Source of the DNA: Xiphydria camelus
Lineage: Eukaryota > Arthropoda > Insecta > Hymenoptera > Xiphydriidae
Assembly: GCA_963678675.1 (NCBI GenBank)
Contig: OY783199.1
Location: 23,743,546-23,807,545 of the forward strand
Length of the DNA: 64,000 bases
Direction of reading: 5' to 3'
The position numbers and the translations under genes were made by a program. Positions 14,041 through 28,600 of the stretch are shown here, in pieces. Within the stretch, counting starts at the first letter, position 1, and every line of letters begins with the position of its first letter. The notes beneath the pieces are model-generated. The model was not told where the DNA came from and ran no database searches. It was given only the letters and a program-made list of their open reading frames with translations.

Positions 14041-16347
14041 AACCTCAATAAAACTGAGGTGCTCCGTATGTTTCTTCTAATTTTTATATTTTTAATCACT
14101 ACTTTTTATACCTTTCCCTTTTCAGCGAAACGAACGCATTCTCCATTTCGTTAAAAAGAACATTCTTTTGATTTGGCATTTGCAACATTGTGCGGACCCA
14201 ATCATTTTCAGTTTCCGTCGTCTTTCGATAATGCGAGGATACGTCGTTAATGTTTCATATTATACATACATGTGAACGTTCTCTTGCGTTCGTAATGATG
14301 ATGATAGTAAAATTATATTTAATAATAATACAGACAATTATAATTACCGAACTAATACTATGTAATCATTTATATGTATTTTTGCATATTTATACCTCTT
14401 CTTTTCTTCCTTATACATTTTATTTCCGACACGTAAATCTTCTTATTCGGTCACTACTACAACACGGACGCGCAGCAGCTTATTCAATTATCGTTATGTC
14501 AGTAAACAAATAGCATTCTAATAGTCCTCAATTTACAATTACTTAACGTTCTCCTTTAATTATTTAGAATCGTGATTTTTTGCCTTACGAATTACATGTT
14601 CTTGCATCAATTTATTATTGATTACTAGTTTATTCGACACATCATTTAATTATTTATAAGAAATAGAGATCAGCAGACTTTGCAATTTCTCTTTTCTTTC
14701 TACAAGAATCGATAATCTTTACAGTTAAATACATTAATCCGGATAGCTGACTCGCCGTTCTCTCCTCCCCTTCCCATCCACTTTCTCTCCCCCTTTCTTT
14801 CAAAATACCTACATTTAGTAAAAATTATGTATATCGTCTATTCACGAAAGCATTGAGGTATCTAGATGGAAGCTGCATTCGTACCCGAAACCAATTAAAT
14901 GCCATTTTCATCAGTCGTCTATGGTGCAGCTTCCAGAAAAGATCCTTGAAATACCAGATCGTGAGTATCAGTCTAGTAGGTCGTGCCGTTGCTACATATA
15001 TTTCATTCCATTCATCATCTCATCACTTTAAGGTGAATCGTCCGAAAGCAACGTCGATCATTTATATTTTATGGAAAAGATTCAAAGAATATCCCCATAA
15101 CCTCGCCCTAATCTGTGCGCGTATGTTTTCCTTTATCGCGTTGGATACAACAAAATGCTGCGAATGTCGAAAATTAGTTAATGGGAACATAAAATCGTTA
15201 ATTATATCCCGAGAAAATGTGAAGTGCTCGATAGAATTGATTCTAAAGTCTCGATCCCACCGAAAATAAGTTCATTATCGAAGTAAGACTAGCCGGACTG
15301 CGCTTTCGGACGCCACGAGCGCTTGCACGTGTTTGCCGCGTTACAGGTGTGTATGCGTATATATTTCATTTATACTTATACATATATGTCCGCTTGTATG
15401 TATATATGCTACAGAGGATCGCGCGGGTTTTTTGATACACTATGTACACGAAATAAAGAGAGTCTAGCAACTTGATATACATCGATCTCACTATATTTTT
15501 ACGCTTGTACGTGTCGTCACAGAGAAAATACATACTGTTTCTACGATGATCATCGTTCGACAGTCGACTTCAGAAATGTCTTCAAACAAACGAGAAGATT
15601 TACATAGGCCCGATCATCGGTGCCACACTGCACGAACTCATTATGGCGCGCATCATTCAAATTATTCGCAATAAACTCTCACGCACCATCTTTCCAGTTT
15701 TACGTAAACACAGCTATTATCAATACGCGTGATAACAAAGTTTTTCAATTCCGTCACGACAATTCAAGTTTTTAGGATTCGGAGAAAACCGAACGGGGTC
15801 TTGAAAATTATCAAATTAATGTCGATTATTGATTTTTAGTCAATCCGAGTTTTTCAGCCGCAGATAATCGACCTTCGTGAGCACAGAAATCACTAACGAG
15901 CACAAAACGAGCGAAAGGTATCGAGAGCGTTTCCACGAGCGAGTGACACCGTGCCGGAATCGCTGGAATTCATTTTCATCTGTTGTAAAGACGTCCTTTA
16001 TTTCACTTCCCCCTCTTTCTTCTCCTCATTGCCATCCTTGTCTTCAGCAGTTCCGCAGCTCTCGTAATTCTGTCGCACGTGTCACCATCTTGTTTCCTCT
16101 CGCAAGAAAGGTTGTTTTCGCGCGCTTTGTGGCCCAGGTGGAATGCAGAGAAGGAGGGAGGAGAAGGAGGAGGTCGCTTTTCGGGGGGTTCTCGAAAGTA
16201 GTACAGCTTGCACGATTAATCGTTCCGATCGCACCGGCTTCCGTGCTACTGCCTGCTGCCAGTCCCGTACGAGTGGCCGCCGTTGCCACTAGCAGGGTGT
16301 GTATGATTGTGCGTTTGTGCCGAGTTGCCGGGGGCGGGGGCCGCGGG

Positions 16348-16418
16348 TCACTTGGGCGGGAAGGGCGAGATCACCGACGCGGCTACCGCGGCAGCCTGCT
16401 GACTCGCCAGCACTGCCG
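16348..16418 (-). CDS. sbb: scribbler last coding exon
   Basis: The acceptor TGTTGCAG is followed by 71 bp that complete a glycine-to-alanine junction (APYG/A) and encode AVLASQQ, an Ala-rich stretch and ISPFPPK, then TGA at 16,350-16,348. The phase fits the donor at 24,968 exactly. Confidence 0.85.
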
Positions 16419-19400
16419 CTGCAACACATACAGCAGACCATTAGTTACTGAATTCACGAAGACGTCCACGGAGATGGAGCGAGGATTCTGAGAACATCCA
16501 TTATTTGCATGATTCACGTCTTTTTTTGTTTGGAACTTAAATGCGTGACCGTATTGTAATTTAGAAGTGTTAAGGTGCGTTTGTTTTGGACGCTTATGCA
16601 TTGTGAGCGTCGTAGTATCTTTGTCCAACATGTATAGATAAACAAGGAAACCACAACGTTTACAGTGCGCAAGCGTCCAAAGCTAATGCACCTACATTGT
16701 TAAAGCAAAATCAAAGGTAATAATGGAAAGTAATGAATAAAAAAATATAAATGACTGTATCTAAATAAATTACGAGGATGTAATTCAAAGATTAGTATAT
16801 ACTTACAATTAGAAAAAGTTTCTGCAACTACTCATAAACAGGATTACGTCAAGAAGTTAAGAAAAGGATATTGTTTGCATTTTTAAATGACATAATTTGA
16901 GTCAAAGGAAAGTAAAACAAAAATAATTAAACTCATTTCCTAGAAAAACAAAGAGCACTAAATATTTCATAATATTCTAAATGAATCACATATTTCAGAA
17001 ACCCCGTAAGTGACATTTTTAGGAAAATTGAGATTTTAACTGAAATTTCTATTTGAAATGGTGCTCCATCCATTTCATGCAGAAACCTAGCTATTTCTAG
17101 GCATCTTATCGTATTTTCGAGGTATGTTATGATGACGTGTCGTGCAGAAACTCCGTAAACGTATACCTCTTAGGGCCGGTTTTACCAACAGGTATAAACG
17201 CGGTATAGCGCTATACTGAGAATATACCCATAAGGGGGGGGGCTTATTGCTGGTTATTCTCAGTATAGCGCTATACCGCGTTTATACCGTGTTGGTAAAA
17301 CCGGCCCTTAATGTTAAAAAAATGAGAGATATTGAGAAGTTCAAACCGTATTTGCCAGACAGTAACCATGTCCAGTGCTTTTACAATAAAATCTTTGAAT
17401 GGCCAGTAGTGAATAAAGATGACCCAGAAGATATTCTTGACTAGTAGTGCATATAACAATTGTTTACATTGTACTTGCACATTACACGAATAAAAATGTT
17501 AAATCAGCTGATTTTACTTAATATTTACTAGGAAATTTAGTGCAATTTACCATGTAATTCAGAAACCCCGTAATTACAGCATAAATATCTGTTTATAACA
17601 TTAGCAATAACTTTTTTTTTCCGAACAATTAATACAAATCGATGAAAGAATATTTTTCCAAAATTAACACATGTTTAGAATTGCAATAAAAATAAAAAAT
17701 TGGCTATTTATTAGTTTTTCGTCTTTCCTGAAAAGTAAGGTTCTGTGTACTTACGGGGTTTCTGAAATATGTGATTCAAATATTCATAATATTTAATATT
17801 AATTTTAAATAGACCTGTGTCACTAGATGTCTATCGTTATAGTAATGATTGTTGAACATTTTTCTCATCACGTAATACATATTACAAGAGACTGCTCTAA
17901 AGGCCCCCATATACGCTACGGTTTGCCGGGAGGCAAGCCTTCCGGCTTGCGCTTATACAGGCAAACCTGTGTTATGTACATGTGGTCACATTTACACTCA
18001 GGTTTGGCTGTATAAGCGCAAGCCGGAAGGCCTGCCCTCCGGCAAACCGTAGCGTGTATGGGGCCCTTTATAGACGTTGGATCGACAGCTTTCAGAATAC
18101 ATGCTCGCTCCAAAATCGCGCGGTAACGTCGTACGACTAACGAGACGATATGCAGGGCTGCTCAATGATATAAAATATGCTGTGGTGCCGATGCGAGAAC
18201 CGGGGCCCCCAAAAAGACGCGGCGCATTTCAGAAACACGAACAATCCGAATGAATATCTCCATCGTTTTTCTAGTTTTTGACACAGACGTAATTTTCGTT
18301 GTGTATGAATGACGAGCATTCCTCCATCTTTAAAACTGTGAGAAACTCGAACCCTCTCTACACGGAAAAAAATTGTTTTGCACTCCCAGCAAAAAGTTAA
18401 GATTTACCTACTGACAAATTTTTGTTGTGATTGGAAAAATAAGTATTATAAAATTACGTGCTATATCAGAAAATAAATGTGCAGCAATAACAAAAAAATG
18501 TAGCTGTTTCAACGAAAATAAAACAGTTACCTATATAGAATTGCGATTGCTAGTAAAAATTATTACAGCCGAGAGTAAAATTTTTACTACTTCAAAACAA
18601 ATTGTATAACTGTTAAAAAAATCTTGCTACCGTAATGACATTAATTACAGAAAAGACGTAACTGTTACAATAAAAGAAACAGTAACATAGAATTGTTGTT
18701 ACTAGTAAAACTCATTGCAGTTAGGACTAAAATTTTTGCTATTCCTATACATTATGTATTTTATATTACATATATAGTGTGTATTCGAAGAAGTTTGACA
18801 CAGACGATATGCATTAGTATATTCTAAACCACATGCTATTGGTTGTCGACCCGAGGCTCCAACACGATTGGTTCCAACGACTTTCAGTACCCAACAATAA
18901 CTTCTAAAGAAAATTCCTAAGTCTGAATCATTGGGCAGACGTAAACACGTGGTCATGCGGGGAATGTCAAACATTGATTAAGGTTATTGCGTTCCGAAAT
19001 TAGTGCACCAGTTACTATAACGAAAATGAGACGCATCATAATAGTCGCCTAAAAGCAAAATATTTTAATTTTAAGGATATATATCGAAACCTAATAATTT
19101 TGTATTACTTTAACAATCAAAGTGCTACGATGTTCGACGTCTCTTCCGGACGCGCCCCCGCTATATTTTTACGGCTACTAAAGGCACAGGGCTGAGCGAT
19201 TTTCTACAGGAACGATTGCCGGGTACTAGTAAGTCGTTAGAACCAATCATTACAGCATCCTCAAGTTGATAACTAATAGCATACACTCGTACAATTTTTC
19301 ATTACTACTATGAACATTGTTAACAACAAATATTTTGTGTAACGCGAAGTAAAATGTATTAGTTAGTACAGCAAAAGAATTCTTTGCTGTAACAATTAAT

Positions 19401-19591
19401 TCAGCAAATGTACTTTGCTGTATTAACAATACAGCAAAAGTTGCTACAAAAATAGTTTGTTACGTTATTTCAAAGTAATACAGTTTTACTGTAGTTAGTA
19501 AACATTTTTGTTATCACTGCGAATTTTTTTTTCCGTGTACTTTTCGTATCTTATAGAAGTTAAATTGAGAAAGGTAGACACGAGGAAAGAG

Positions 19592-19644
<53 letters not shown>

Positions 19645-22600
19645 TGCCCGAGCCAAATTCGGAACCTATTATATTTTAAACCTTTTTAATTCTAAATAGA
19701 ACCTTTATAGGTCCTCTTCAACCCCGTTACCCTATCGAAGACCTGGATAACTACGTGTGTACCTCTTATGGATCTTCGAGGCCCACGTTTCTCGATTTTT
19801 ACCTCTTATGAGCCTTTGAATTTAACATTCTACGAATTTTAATTATTACACACACGCGCGCGCGCCTTATCTTGAACTTCTAATAGGCCCTATACATCTG
19901 CGAACAAATTGCACAACAGAAGCTGTTGCGCAAACAATTGTTTGAAATTAATTGTACAACGAGTGGCGTTGTGCAATTATTGCGTCGTGTATGGGCTTTT
20001 TTGCAATGCATTGTGCAATAAGCAGTTTCGTTCCACGCGTTTTTAAAGACAGTGTTACTAAAATGTCTAATAATTTTATAAACAACAGAGAGTTTGCATA
20101 AACTTGCGTATAGTGTATGGACGACCTTGTTTGGTTTCAGTTACCAGGTAACATTATAACAGGGCACATTGCTCTGTCATAAACGTCAAAATCAATTATA
20201 AGCGGAGTGTATTAAATGAAATTTGTATTTCTTATGTGGTTTTTTATTTATAAAATGATACCACCATGCTCCTAAAATATTGTGTGTTAATTTGGTAGAT
20301 TAATAATGTGTATGAAGACGTAGTGTATCTATCTGTGATTAAAGAAAACCTGAGTATTACATGTTCTACCAAAATGTGTTAAATACCGTGTAATTACATG
20401 GAAGCTGATCGTAAGACGTAAGCTTATTCTATGTAGTGCTGTGTAGATTCTAGAGAATACGCAATCTATCAACTTTCTCGTAATTGCACGGTATATACCT
20501 CTTTTCTCCATGCAGGATCTGGAGGTTTATTATAGGTTCTAAGTATGCTCTATTTTGATCCTTTAAGTGGAAGAATTGGAAATATGTGCCACTCTTTTGA
20601 GATGTTAAATAGGACATAAATTCAATAAAAATAAATCTTCTGTAGATCCCCTCGTATGTCCTACTGAACGATAGGATCTTGAGGTTTAAAGTAGGGTCCG
20701 AATTTCGACTCGAGTGTATACCGAATGTCGCACGGAAAACCGATCAGGTAGGGGCCTTCTAAATTTCTTAATGAATCAATCGAGCATCGTCCAAGCAGTG
20801 CCGAGTTCAAATTCAGCAGGCCCCCACCTGATCGGTTTCCCATGCGACATTCGGTATAACAGTAATCAAGCGTGCGGTAAAATGGCAGGAATAGAAAAAA
20901 GAGAAAGGGAAAAGCAGGAGATGGGAATCCAACGCATACGATTACAAATCGACTGATTCATTCAGATTATAATTATTACAATTTTCTCTGACGATCTCTG
21001 ACTTTTCCTAATAAACCTACAGTTCCGATCGCGAATGTACAATGATTAAAGACAATGGATATATAATAGCGGATGGATGGTGGGAGAGGATAAGATCTGA
21101 TAATGTTCTAAGCGTTACTTTTCTTCAGTTTCATAGAAATCTGTTTCCATATGTCCGATTTATATATATGTACATTATTCGTAGTGGAAAATTAGCCGGA
21201 GCTGGATATCCTGGCAGTGATCGCTATAAGATACTGCTCTATCGAACTCATTCACGAATCACATCTTCCCGGCAATATATGATTCGTGAATGAGTTCGAT
21301 ATATACATATATATATTATGTGGACTGCAGCGGGCTTTATAGAGCGAAGTTTCGCGAGTGATCACTGCGTCTTCGAGATCCTTCCTGAACTCCTCATCTT
21401 TTGTGGAACCAGAAGCTTCTCTTATTCTTTCAATTTCTTTCTTTACTTTCAATCACTGCGTTCCTTTTTTCACGCCGCAGAAAAATTGGTTACATAGAAG
21501 CCAATATCGGATGGTTACTCAACCGAGGGCCTTCGCGTCATGTCATATTTGGGGGTGCCGAACGCTGGCGTCAAGAAGAGTGAAGATGGTAAAAACGGTG
21601 CAGGCTACATCCAAATACGCCCTTGCGACTAACGCCGTCGACGTAACAGTCTCGCTTATCACGACAGGCGTACTTGGATGTAAGTCTGCGTCATTAATAT
21701 CACCTTCACTGTTTCTGACGCCAGCCAATAGCGGTGGTCGATACCCACAACTTTGGGATGACGCGACGACCCTCGGGCGAGTAGCGACTAGATAATGGCT
21801 TGCGTCGGACAGTGTAGTGGTTTACACAGCTAGAGTCCCTGGGTAAATGTACACTAGGGTGGGCCAAAAAAAAGACTATTTTTTTTTAAATTACTACGAA
21901 AACATTGTTGAGGATGACGAAAAAGAAAGTCTGCTGAAGTTTCAGCTCTTAATATTATTATTAACAACTGCCTCATCGCAATTTTCTTTTTCCCGTTTAA
22001 ATAACATGGGAACATTTTTTTTGGAACTTTCAATTTTTATAACTTGTTAACGGATTAGCGCATTCGAATGATCAAAACGTATTCTTGTAGGAAATCGGAC
22101 GACCTACAAAAAAGGTATCTTATGAATTTTTGATAAATTTATTAGTTCGGAAGTTATTCGAGGTCAAAGTTGAACTGGTGGTCAATTTCACGGTTTTTTT
22201 TTCATTTTTGACACGAAATAATTTTTTAACCTCTTTTTATTTCAGTTGTTTAAGATTTTTCTTTAATTATTTCCAAATATTCAAAGTTCAATAATTTCCC
22301 CAGAGTAGTTATTATCAGAATTCATTATAATTCTGTTTTCTACAAGTCATTTTTAGAAATGAATAATAATCCTCTTTATGATTTTTCATGGACGCAACAT
22401 TTGTTAGTCAAAAATAAAAAAATCTGATTAATTAAATTTTAATTTTTATGCGATTTAAAAAGGTTTTTTTTTTCATTGATTTACTCTTTTCATGAAAAAG
22501 ATACATTTAAAACTTTTTCAGAATAACAAAATCTTGATTTTTTACATGAGTACATGATTATATGCAGTGGAAATTGTTCATTCTTATAATGACATGATCG

Positions 22601-25600
22601 ATACGAATCGATTAAAAAAAATACAGATTTTATGAACTGTTGTAGATTACAAACATAATTTTTATCAATTAACTGGGAATTTCGAGAAAACTTCAATGTT
22701 TCATGAAAAGACATAGCATATGTTCCAAGAACAGAAAAATTTAGTTTATTTTTGAACAATTAATTCATGTCAAAAATGAAAAAAAACCGTGAAATTGACC
22801 ACCAGTACAACTTTGACCTCGAATAACTTCCCAACCAGTAGACTTATCAAAAAAGCATAAGATACCTTTTTTGTAGGTCGTCCGATTTCCTACGAGAAAT
22901 CCTTCCTTTGATCATTTGAATACGCTGATCCGTTAACAAGTTATAAAAATCGAAAGTTAAAACAAAAAATTTCCCATGTTATTTAAATGGGAAAAAGAAA
23001 ATTGCGATGAGGCAGTTGTTAATATTAATATTAAGAGCTGAAACTTCAGCAGGATTTCTTTCTCGTCATCCTCAACAATGTTTTCATAGTAATTTAAAAA
23101 AAAAGTTTTTTGTTGGCCCACCCTAATGTACACTTTGTATACCATTTCAGCATTATAAAATGGAACTGACTAATGATCGATATAGTGATACGAAATGGAA
23201 AAAAAGTACGCGCGATAAATCTTACAAATGGCCACCACTCTACGGGACAAGAGATGTATGCGACGGGCATCGCATTTTGACGGGCCGGCATGGCTTTACG
23301 GCTCATTTAGTGATACGAAAATGCTCAAAAGTTACATCATTATCTACTTCGTTAGTGCGGGTATTTACGTGTTAACAGAATTTCCCACGCCCTATCTGTA
23401 ACATTTAAACTGCTACATCCATTGTACTCGTAATTAAAAATTCGTATGGTTGATAAAAAAAATCCATTTATCGATATAGCCAAGTTAATAACGAATAAAA
23501 ATTACTTCTCGCCGCATATTTCTCGAAGAAGAAAGCTTTGCACGGAAAATTATTAACTTAAATCTAAACAAAATTCACTTTGGTATTCATAAGACATCAC
23601 GCTCCATATTGGACAGCTGAGGACTATATTTCGCGCACGTCTACTACATTTCGTACATGCACGCTGCGCATGTAAGTTTCGTATGAGTCGGTATAGGGAT
23701 AATGATTTTTCCTCGAAGGGGCGAGATAGAAAAAAGAATAGAAAGTACGATAAATAATTATCACAGTATGAGCTAGCTTAAGCTAGCCCTAGCTTAGCAT
23801 TATAATTTATACGCCTAAAAAAGAAATTGGCATTGCGCTTTCGTATCAGTACTTTTAAAATACTTCAATGAATTTTGTTGTGCCATATCTTCTTGTACAC
23901 GTGTTACGTACACTTGAGACATGCGCACGCACACACGAACGAATGCTCTCAAACACACATACACACTCGCGTGCACGCGAGCACATACACATACACAGGC
24001 ACCCGGAGTACATACATGCGTGAACGCAAACTCGGAGGACGCGGACATAATTCTACCATTACAAATCACGGTACTATGACGCCTTCCCCGTCGGCAAAAA
24101 TGTGGAACTGTGTTTCAAATATTTACAAATCCTACTCTCGTCGATTTAAATCTGCCCACCACGATCGGAGTCAAAATCTTTGCACGTCTTTTGTTATTAA
24201 TATATTATAAAAGAACAAGTTTCTTGTACAATCTAGTAACAAAATAAATGCTCAGGCTGAATCATCCGCGCTACTTGCTTTTTCGCTGTATAGGGAGACA
24301 GAGGGTACGCTGAGGGGCATTTCAATATTTTCCTTAAGGGATCCTTGATTAAAATTTCTTCATTTCTTTCCTTCTTTTTAATTAATCGAGACTCTCAAGT
24401 CTCTGAGTCATTACACACCAATATGGTGTACGCTATGGATATACATGTACCTACTACTTCCGTGTCCCGGAGTAGTGGCTGAGTTTTTATACTCGCTTTG
24501 TCGAACAATCTGTGTGTTTCCGTCTCGTCGGAACGAAGACTCCATTCTTTTCATCTCTCTCATGTCGGAAGCCTGGGGGTGGTCGATCAAGAGGAAACTC
24601 GCGCGTCTCGAGTGTTGTCGAAGGCTCTTGGAAGGGATCTGCGAGCGAACGAGCAGATATGGTATTCACATTTGAAGAATTCCAATCCCTTTCGTCTCCT
24701 CATGACACGATAGGGACTATTTCGACGTGATCGGCGTACGATTCCGCTGATCGGCAACGCATCATCGGCCCGATTGAATGGAATGGGAATACGTCGAAGG
24801 AGCCCCTATCGTCAATCCGCGAGGAGACCGGTGCTGTTTCCTATCAAGGATCCGACGAGCGTAGAGCGTCACTGCTTAAGGCTATACTTTCGAATAACGA
24901 TCTACAGATCGAATCAAAGCCGCGGATCGCCAGAAGCCCTACTGTCAGGGTCTGACCAGCGGCTTACCTCCATAAGGCGCGGGGTATTGGCCAGTTAGGA
25001 GAGGATAACCTAACCCGACATGAGTGTGATGGTGCGTATGGACGTGTCGCTGCGGAGGTGGCGATCTATTGTCCTTTCCCAGACTGCCACTGCCCACATC
25101 ACCGGAGCCCTGCTGCTGCTGACTGATCCCTTGTCCCTGCTGCTTGCCGCCTGGTTGCTGTCCCTGGCTTTGTGGTGTTCCCGGCCCCACGGCGGAAGTT
25201 GGAGGACCACTGGATGGCCGCGCCAGAGTTGGCCCCGCCGAGGATGGACTCGCCGAAGCAGTGGATGTTTTCGGTGTCGGCGATTTCATTGCCCTCTCTT
25301 GCAACTCGTGTATTTTATGCGAGTAGTACTGATTCGCATGGTGCTGCAGGAGATCCAAAGCTTTGCCAGGAGGTCGACTAAGATCTTCTGGAGCATGATA
25401 CCTGGGCAGCTGGTGGAGGTAAGGGTTACCGGAGTAAGGTCCAGGTACTAGCATTGGACTCAAACCCCGATAAACCGGATGTCCCGGGTCGAAGGGTAGC
25501 GCACCGTAATGTTGCGGTTGCATGTATCCCGGGTGAATATAAGCGTATTGAGAAGTCGGCGGCGGGGGTGGTCCTTGTGTTTCCATTGTGGGTTTAACGC

Positions 25601-28600
25601 CCTCCTGCTTAGACTTGCCGTCTTCGCCTTTACCAATATCCTGCGGTTTTTCTTGCTTGGTTTGGTGCTTCGGACTGGGTGGTGGTACTTTCGTCTGTTG
25701 GCTCTGCTTCGAACTCTCTTCCTTCCGCCTCTGATCACTAGGATAAAGATAGTATCTTCTGTCATCCTGTACGGGACCGGAAGGTGGCGCTCGCTGACTC
25801 TGGGAGCTGTGGTATACATGATAAGGACTCATCTGGCTCTTCATCTCTATACTCTCCTTAAGTATCTGATGGTTTTCATGCTGTTTGTCCTTTAGCGTAG
25901 GTTGTTGGGACTCCTGCTTTATTTTGGGTTTCTGCTGCTCGTGTAGCGCATCTTGGTCCGGGGGTTGGTTCGGCTGCTGAGCGACTGGTTGAGGCTGGTA
26001 GGGATAGCCCGGTGGAATGTAACCACCGTAATTACCATAATAATGCGGTTGTTGTTGCGGCGGTGGATTTAGCTCCTTCTTCTCCTTCTCCGAATTCTGC
26101 AAACTCGTCATCGAAGGCATTTGCGGTATGTTAAGCGGTTTAATATCTTGCTTAGGCGTGAGGTCATTCGGCTTTTGATCGTTGGCTTTTTCTTGCACGT
26201 TAGGTACGAGGTAAGGTGGTTGGCCGTAGTAGGGATACATGCTGAAGTGCGCTGGTAGATGAGTTTGTGCTCCTGGTTTCACATCCTTCTCAAGACCTTG
26301 CTTGATTTTATCCGCCGACTCGACTTCGAGAATAGGTGCAGCATCGTCCGATATATCGGAATATGCAGGACTCTGCACATCCTCCCTTGTGGAGTCGATA
26401 ATAGGTGTCTCCAGTGGTGTCGGATGCGGACTACCACCGGGCGACTTCCGCGTTTTCTTCTTGTAACCTTGAGGTTTCGGTGTACGTGGATCTTTACTCT
26501 TGTCTTGCTCCGGCATTAGCGCTGCTGTCGGTTTTACTTTAAATTGCGGCATTTTCGTATGCAACCCTACGTTGGAATACTGTTGCTGTAAATGCGACTG
26601 CATTGGTTGACCCGGATGACCGGGCGAAGGAACTTGAAGAGTTGGTTGCTGTGCGACGACTTGATTCGTCAAAGCTTGCAATCCGGGATGTTGCGTCATG
26701 TTCTGCAAACCGGGTTGTTGTTGTTGCTGCTGCTGTTGCTGAACCGGGACGAGGGACTGCTGAGGAGGTTGCGCTAATAGTGGCGATTGCCCTGTTAACT
26801 GTGCCGCTTGCAACTGCGGTTGCGCAACGTTTGCCAATTGTTGAACGGGTTGTAACTGATGCGATTGTTGGCTCGCCAAGATCGGCTGTTGTTGTGCCTG
26901 TAGGAGAGTGCTCTGTGGTTGCTGCTGCTGTATCTGAGTAACTTGTGCAACTTGTGTTACCTGAGGTTGAGGAGGCTGTGGTATATTCAGCGGCTGAGGG
27001 ATATGATGGGGTGACGGCACGGGTCGGGGTGATTGACTGGGATGTCCGGGACTTGGGCTTTGCGGGGGATTTGGAGGTAGTGTTGACGGCGGCACCGATG
27101 ACCTCGATGGTGGTACCAATGTTGCAGTTGGTGCTGGAAGATCCTCTTGTCCGAACCTGAGTACTCCAGGTTTTACTATACTTTTGTCGGATAGGATCGG
27201 CGTTGGAGGTTCCAGACCCGGTGAAGGGACACGCGCGGGTGGTGAAGGAGTCTCGGGAGGTAATACTGTGGCTGGAGGGGTTGCGGTCCTGACGGGGGTG
27301 CCCTCCGGTTTATCTGTCGGTGATTTCACTGGCGTCGCCGGACTGGGCGCTTCTATATTACTCTCGTCGTTCTCCGACATGCTGGTGATACCCTCCTTGG
27401 TGTCATCATCATCCGCCGAGCCGTGAGCGTGACTCTGGTGGTACTTAAGACCGTTGATGTGTTTGTACTTTTTGCTGCAGTTTGGTTCAGGACATTCAAG
27501 GAGTACCGGACTCGCTGGCGGTGAACCGTTGGGTGGCGTAGGCGGTGGCGCAGCTCTCCTTTTGTTCTTCTCTTCTTCTTCGGGACCGCGGGATTTCCTT
27601 TTCGCTGCAGGATCCGGTCGCGGTGGTACGAAGGCAGCGGGACTCGGACTCGCAGCCGGCGAACCCTGAGCTCCTCTTCGCCCCTTCGCACCACCATTAC
27701 GCAGTTTGCTGTGAACAGAGCTTCGCGTCTCCGTGAAGTTGCTCAGGTCATTGCCGGGTGTCGTGTTCGCCGCGGCTCTACCGCGCTTCCCTCGACCTTT
27801 CGGCGTTCGGGCATCCAAGTCGCTCGTGGGGGAGTCACAAAACCGTGGCGGCGCCCAGTCGTGTCGCGTACAGTCCAGCAACGTACCCACGTACGTTTTG
27901 CCCCTCCACGTGACATTGACGACCAATACACCTGCAACAGAAGAGAGTACGTCCCAAATAGTAATACTCGGTAAATTCGTTAGGAGGATGAGATTTCGCC
28001 CAACATCCGATTCGATCATTATGTTTCGATAGCCAATAACCCGTTAAAAAAGTGGGTGCGCGACAACCACGGGCGTTAGAAGTGAAACTTCAGAGAGATC
28101 CCTCTATCAAGAAAGACCAACCGAGGGATAGACGGACCTCTAAAGTTTATCTTCTAACGCACGTGGCTGCCACGCTTACATTTAAAAAATTAATTTAAGT
28201 ATTTTAATATTACAATTTTAATAATCGCCCGCGCTAATTAGTACAGAAGTTGAACTAAATGCGCGTGGCTGCCACGCACCCATTTTTCTTTAACACGTTT
28301 TTCCTTTTTTCTGAAAAATTTCAGTTTTGAAATTTACAACATTTTGGAAATAAATATTCATATATTAGCGTAAAAATAGTATATTGTGCAACAAGGGCTG
28401 CAATCACACTCGTCGGCGCCAACTTTGGTCCGTGTTGCACACGATATTTTTTATAACAAGTGAATGCAAGTGGTGCTTTTCATGCTAGTTTTCAGGGACG
28501 AAAGTGAACGAAAATTCACCCAAGAGACGAAAGTGAAGCAAGTATAAACTGCGCATGTGCGAGCTCAACTTTTCTATCCTAGCGTGCAATTTGCTATTTT

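Larger units (their letters stand above)
13060..16347 (-). other. sbb: Probable long 3'UTR of scribbler
   Basis: This 3.3-kb stretch directly follows the scribbler stop codon. It is AT-rich and, apart from a GA microsatellite, free of the inverted-repeat elements that fill the sequence on both sides. Long 3'UTRs are common in nervous-system regulators. An ORF on the opposite strand at 15,877-16,491 overlaps the last coding exon and looks incidental. Inferred from position only. Confidence 0.45.

Noticed and set aside
15877..16491. 204-codon + strand ORF
   Set aside because: It is antisense to the last scribbler exon and its flanks, is Arg/Ser-rich, and has no domain. It looks like an incidental open frame in GC-rich DNA.
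21847..23145. Two similar small ORFs on opposite strands
   Set aside because: They are the same sequence in the two arms of the inverted repeat, not independent genes.
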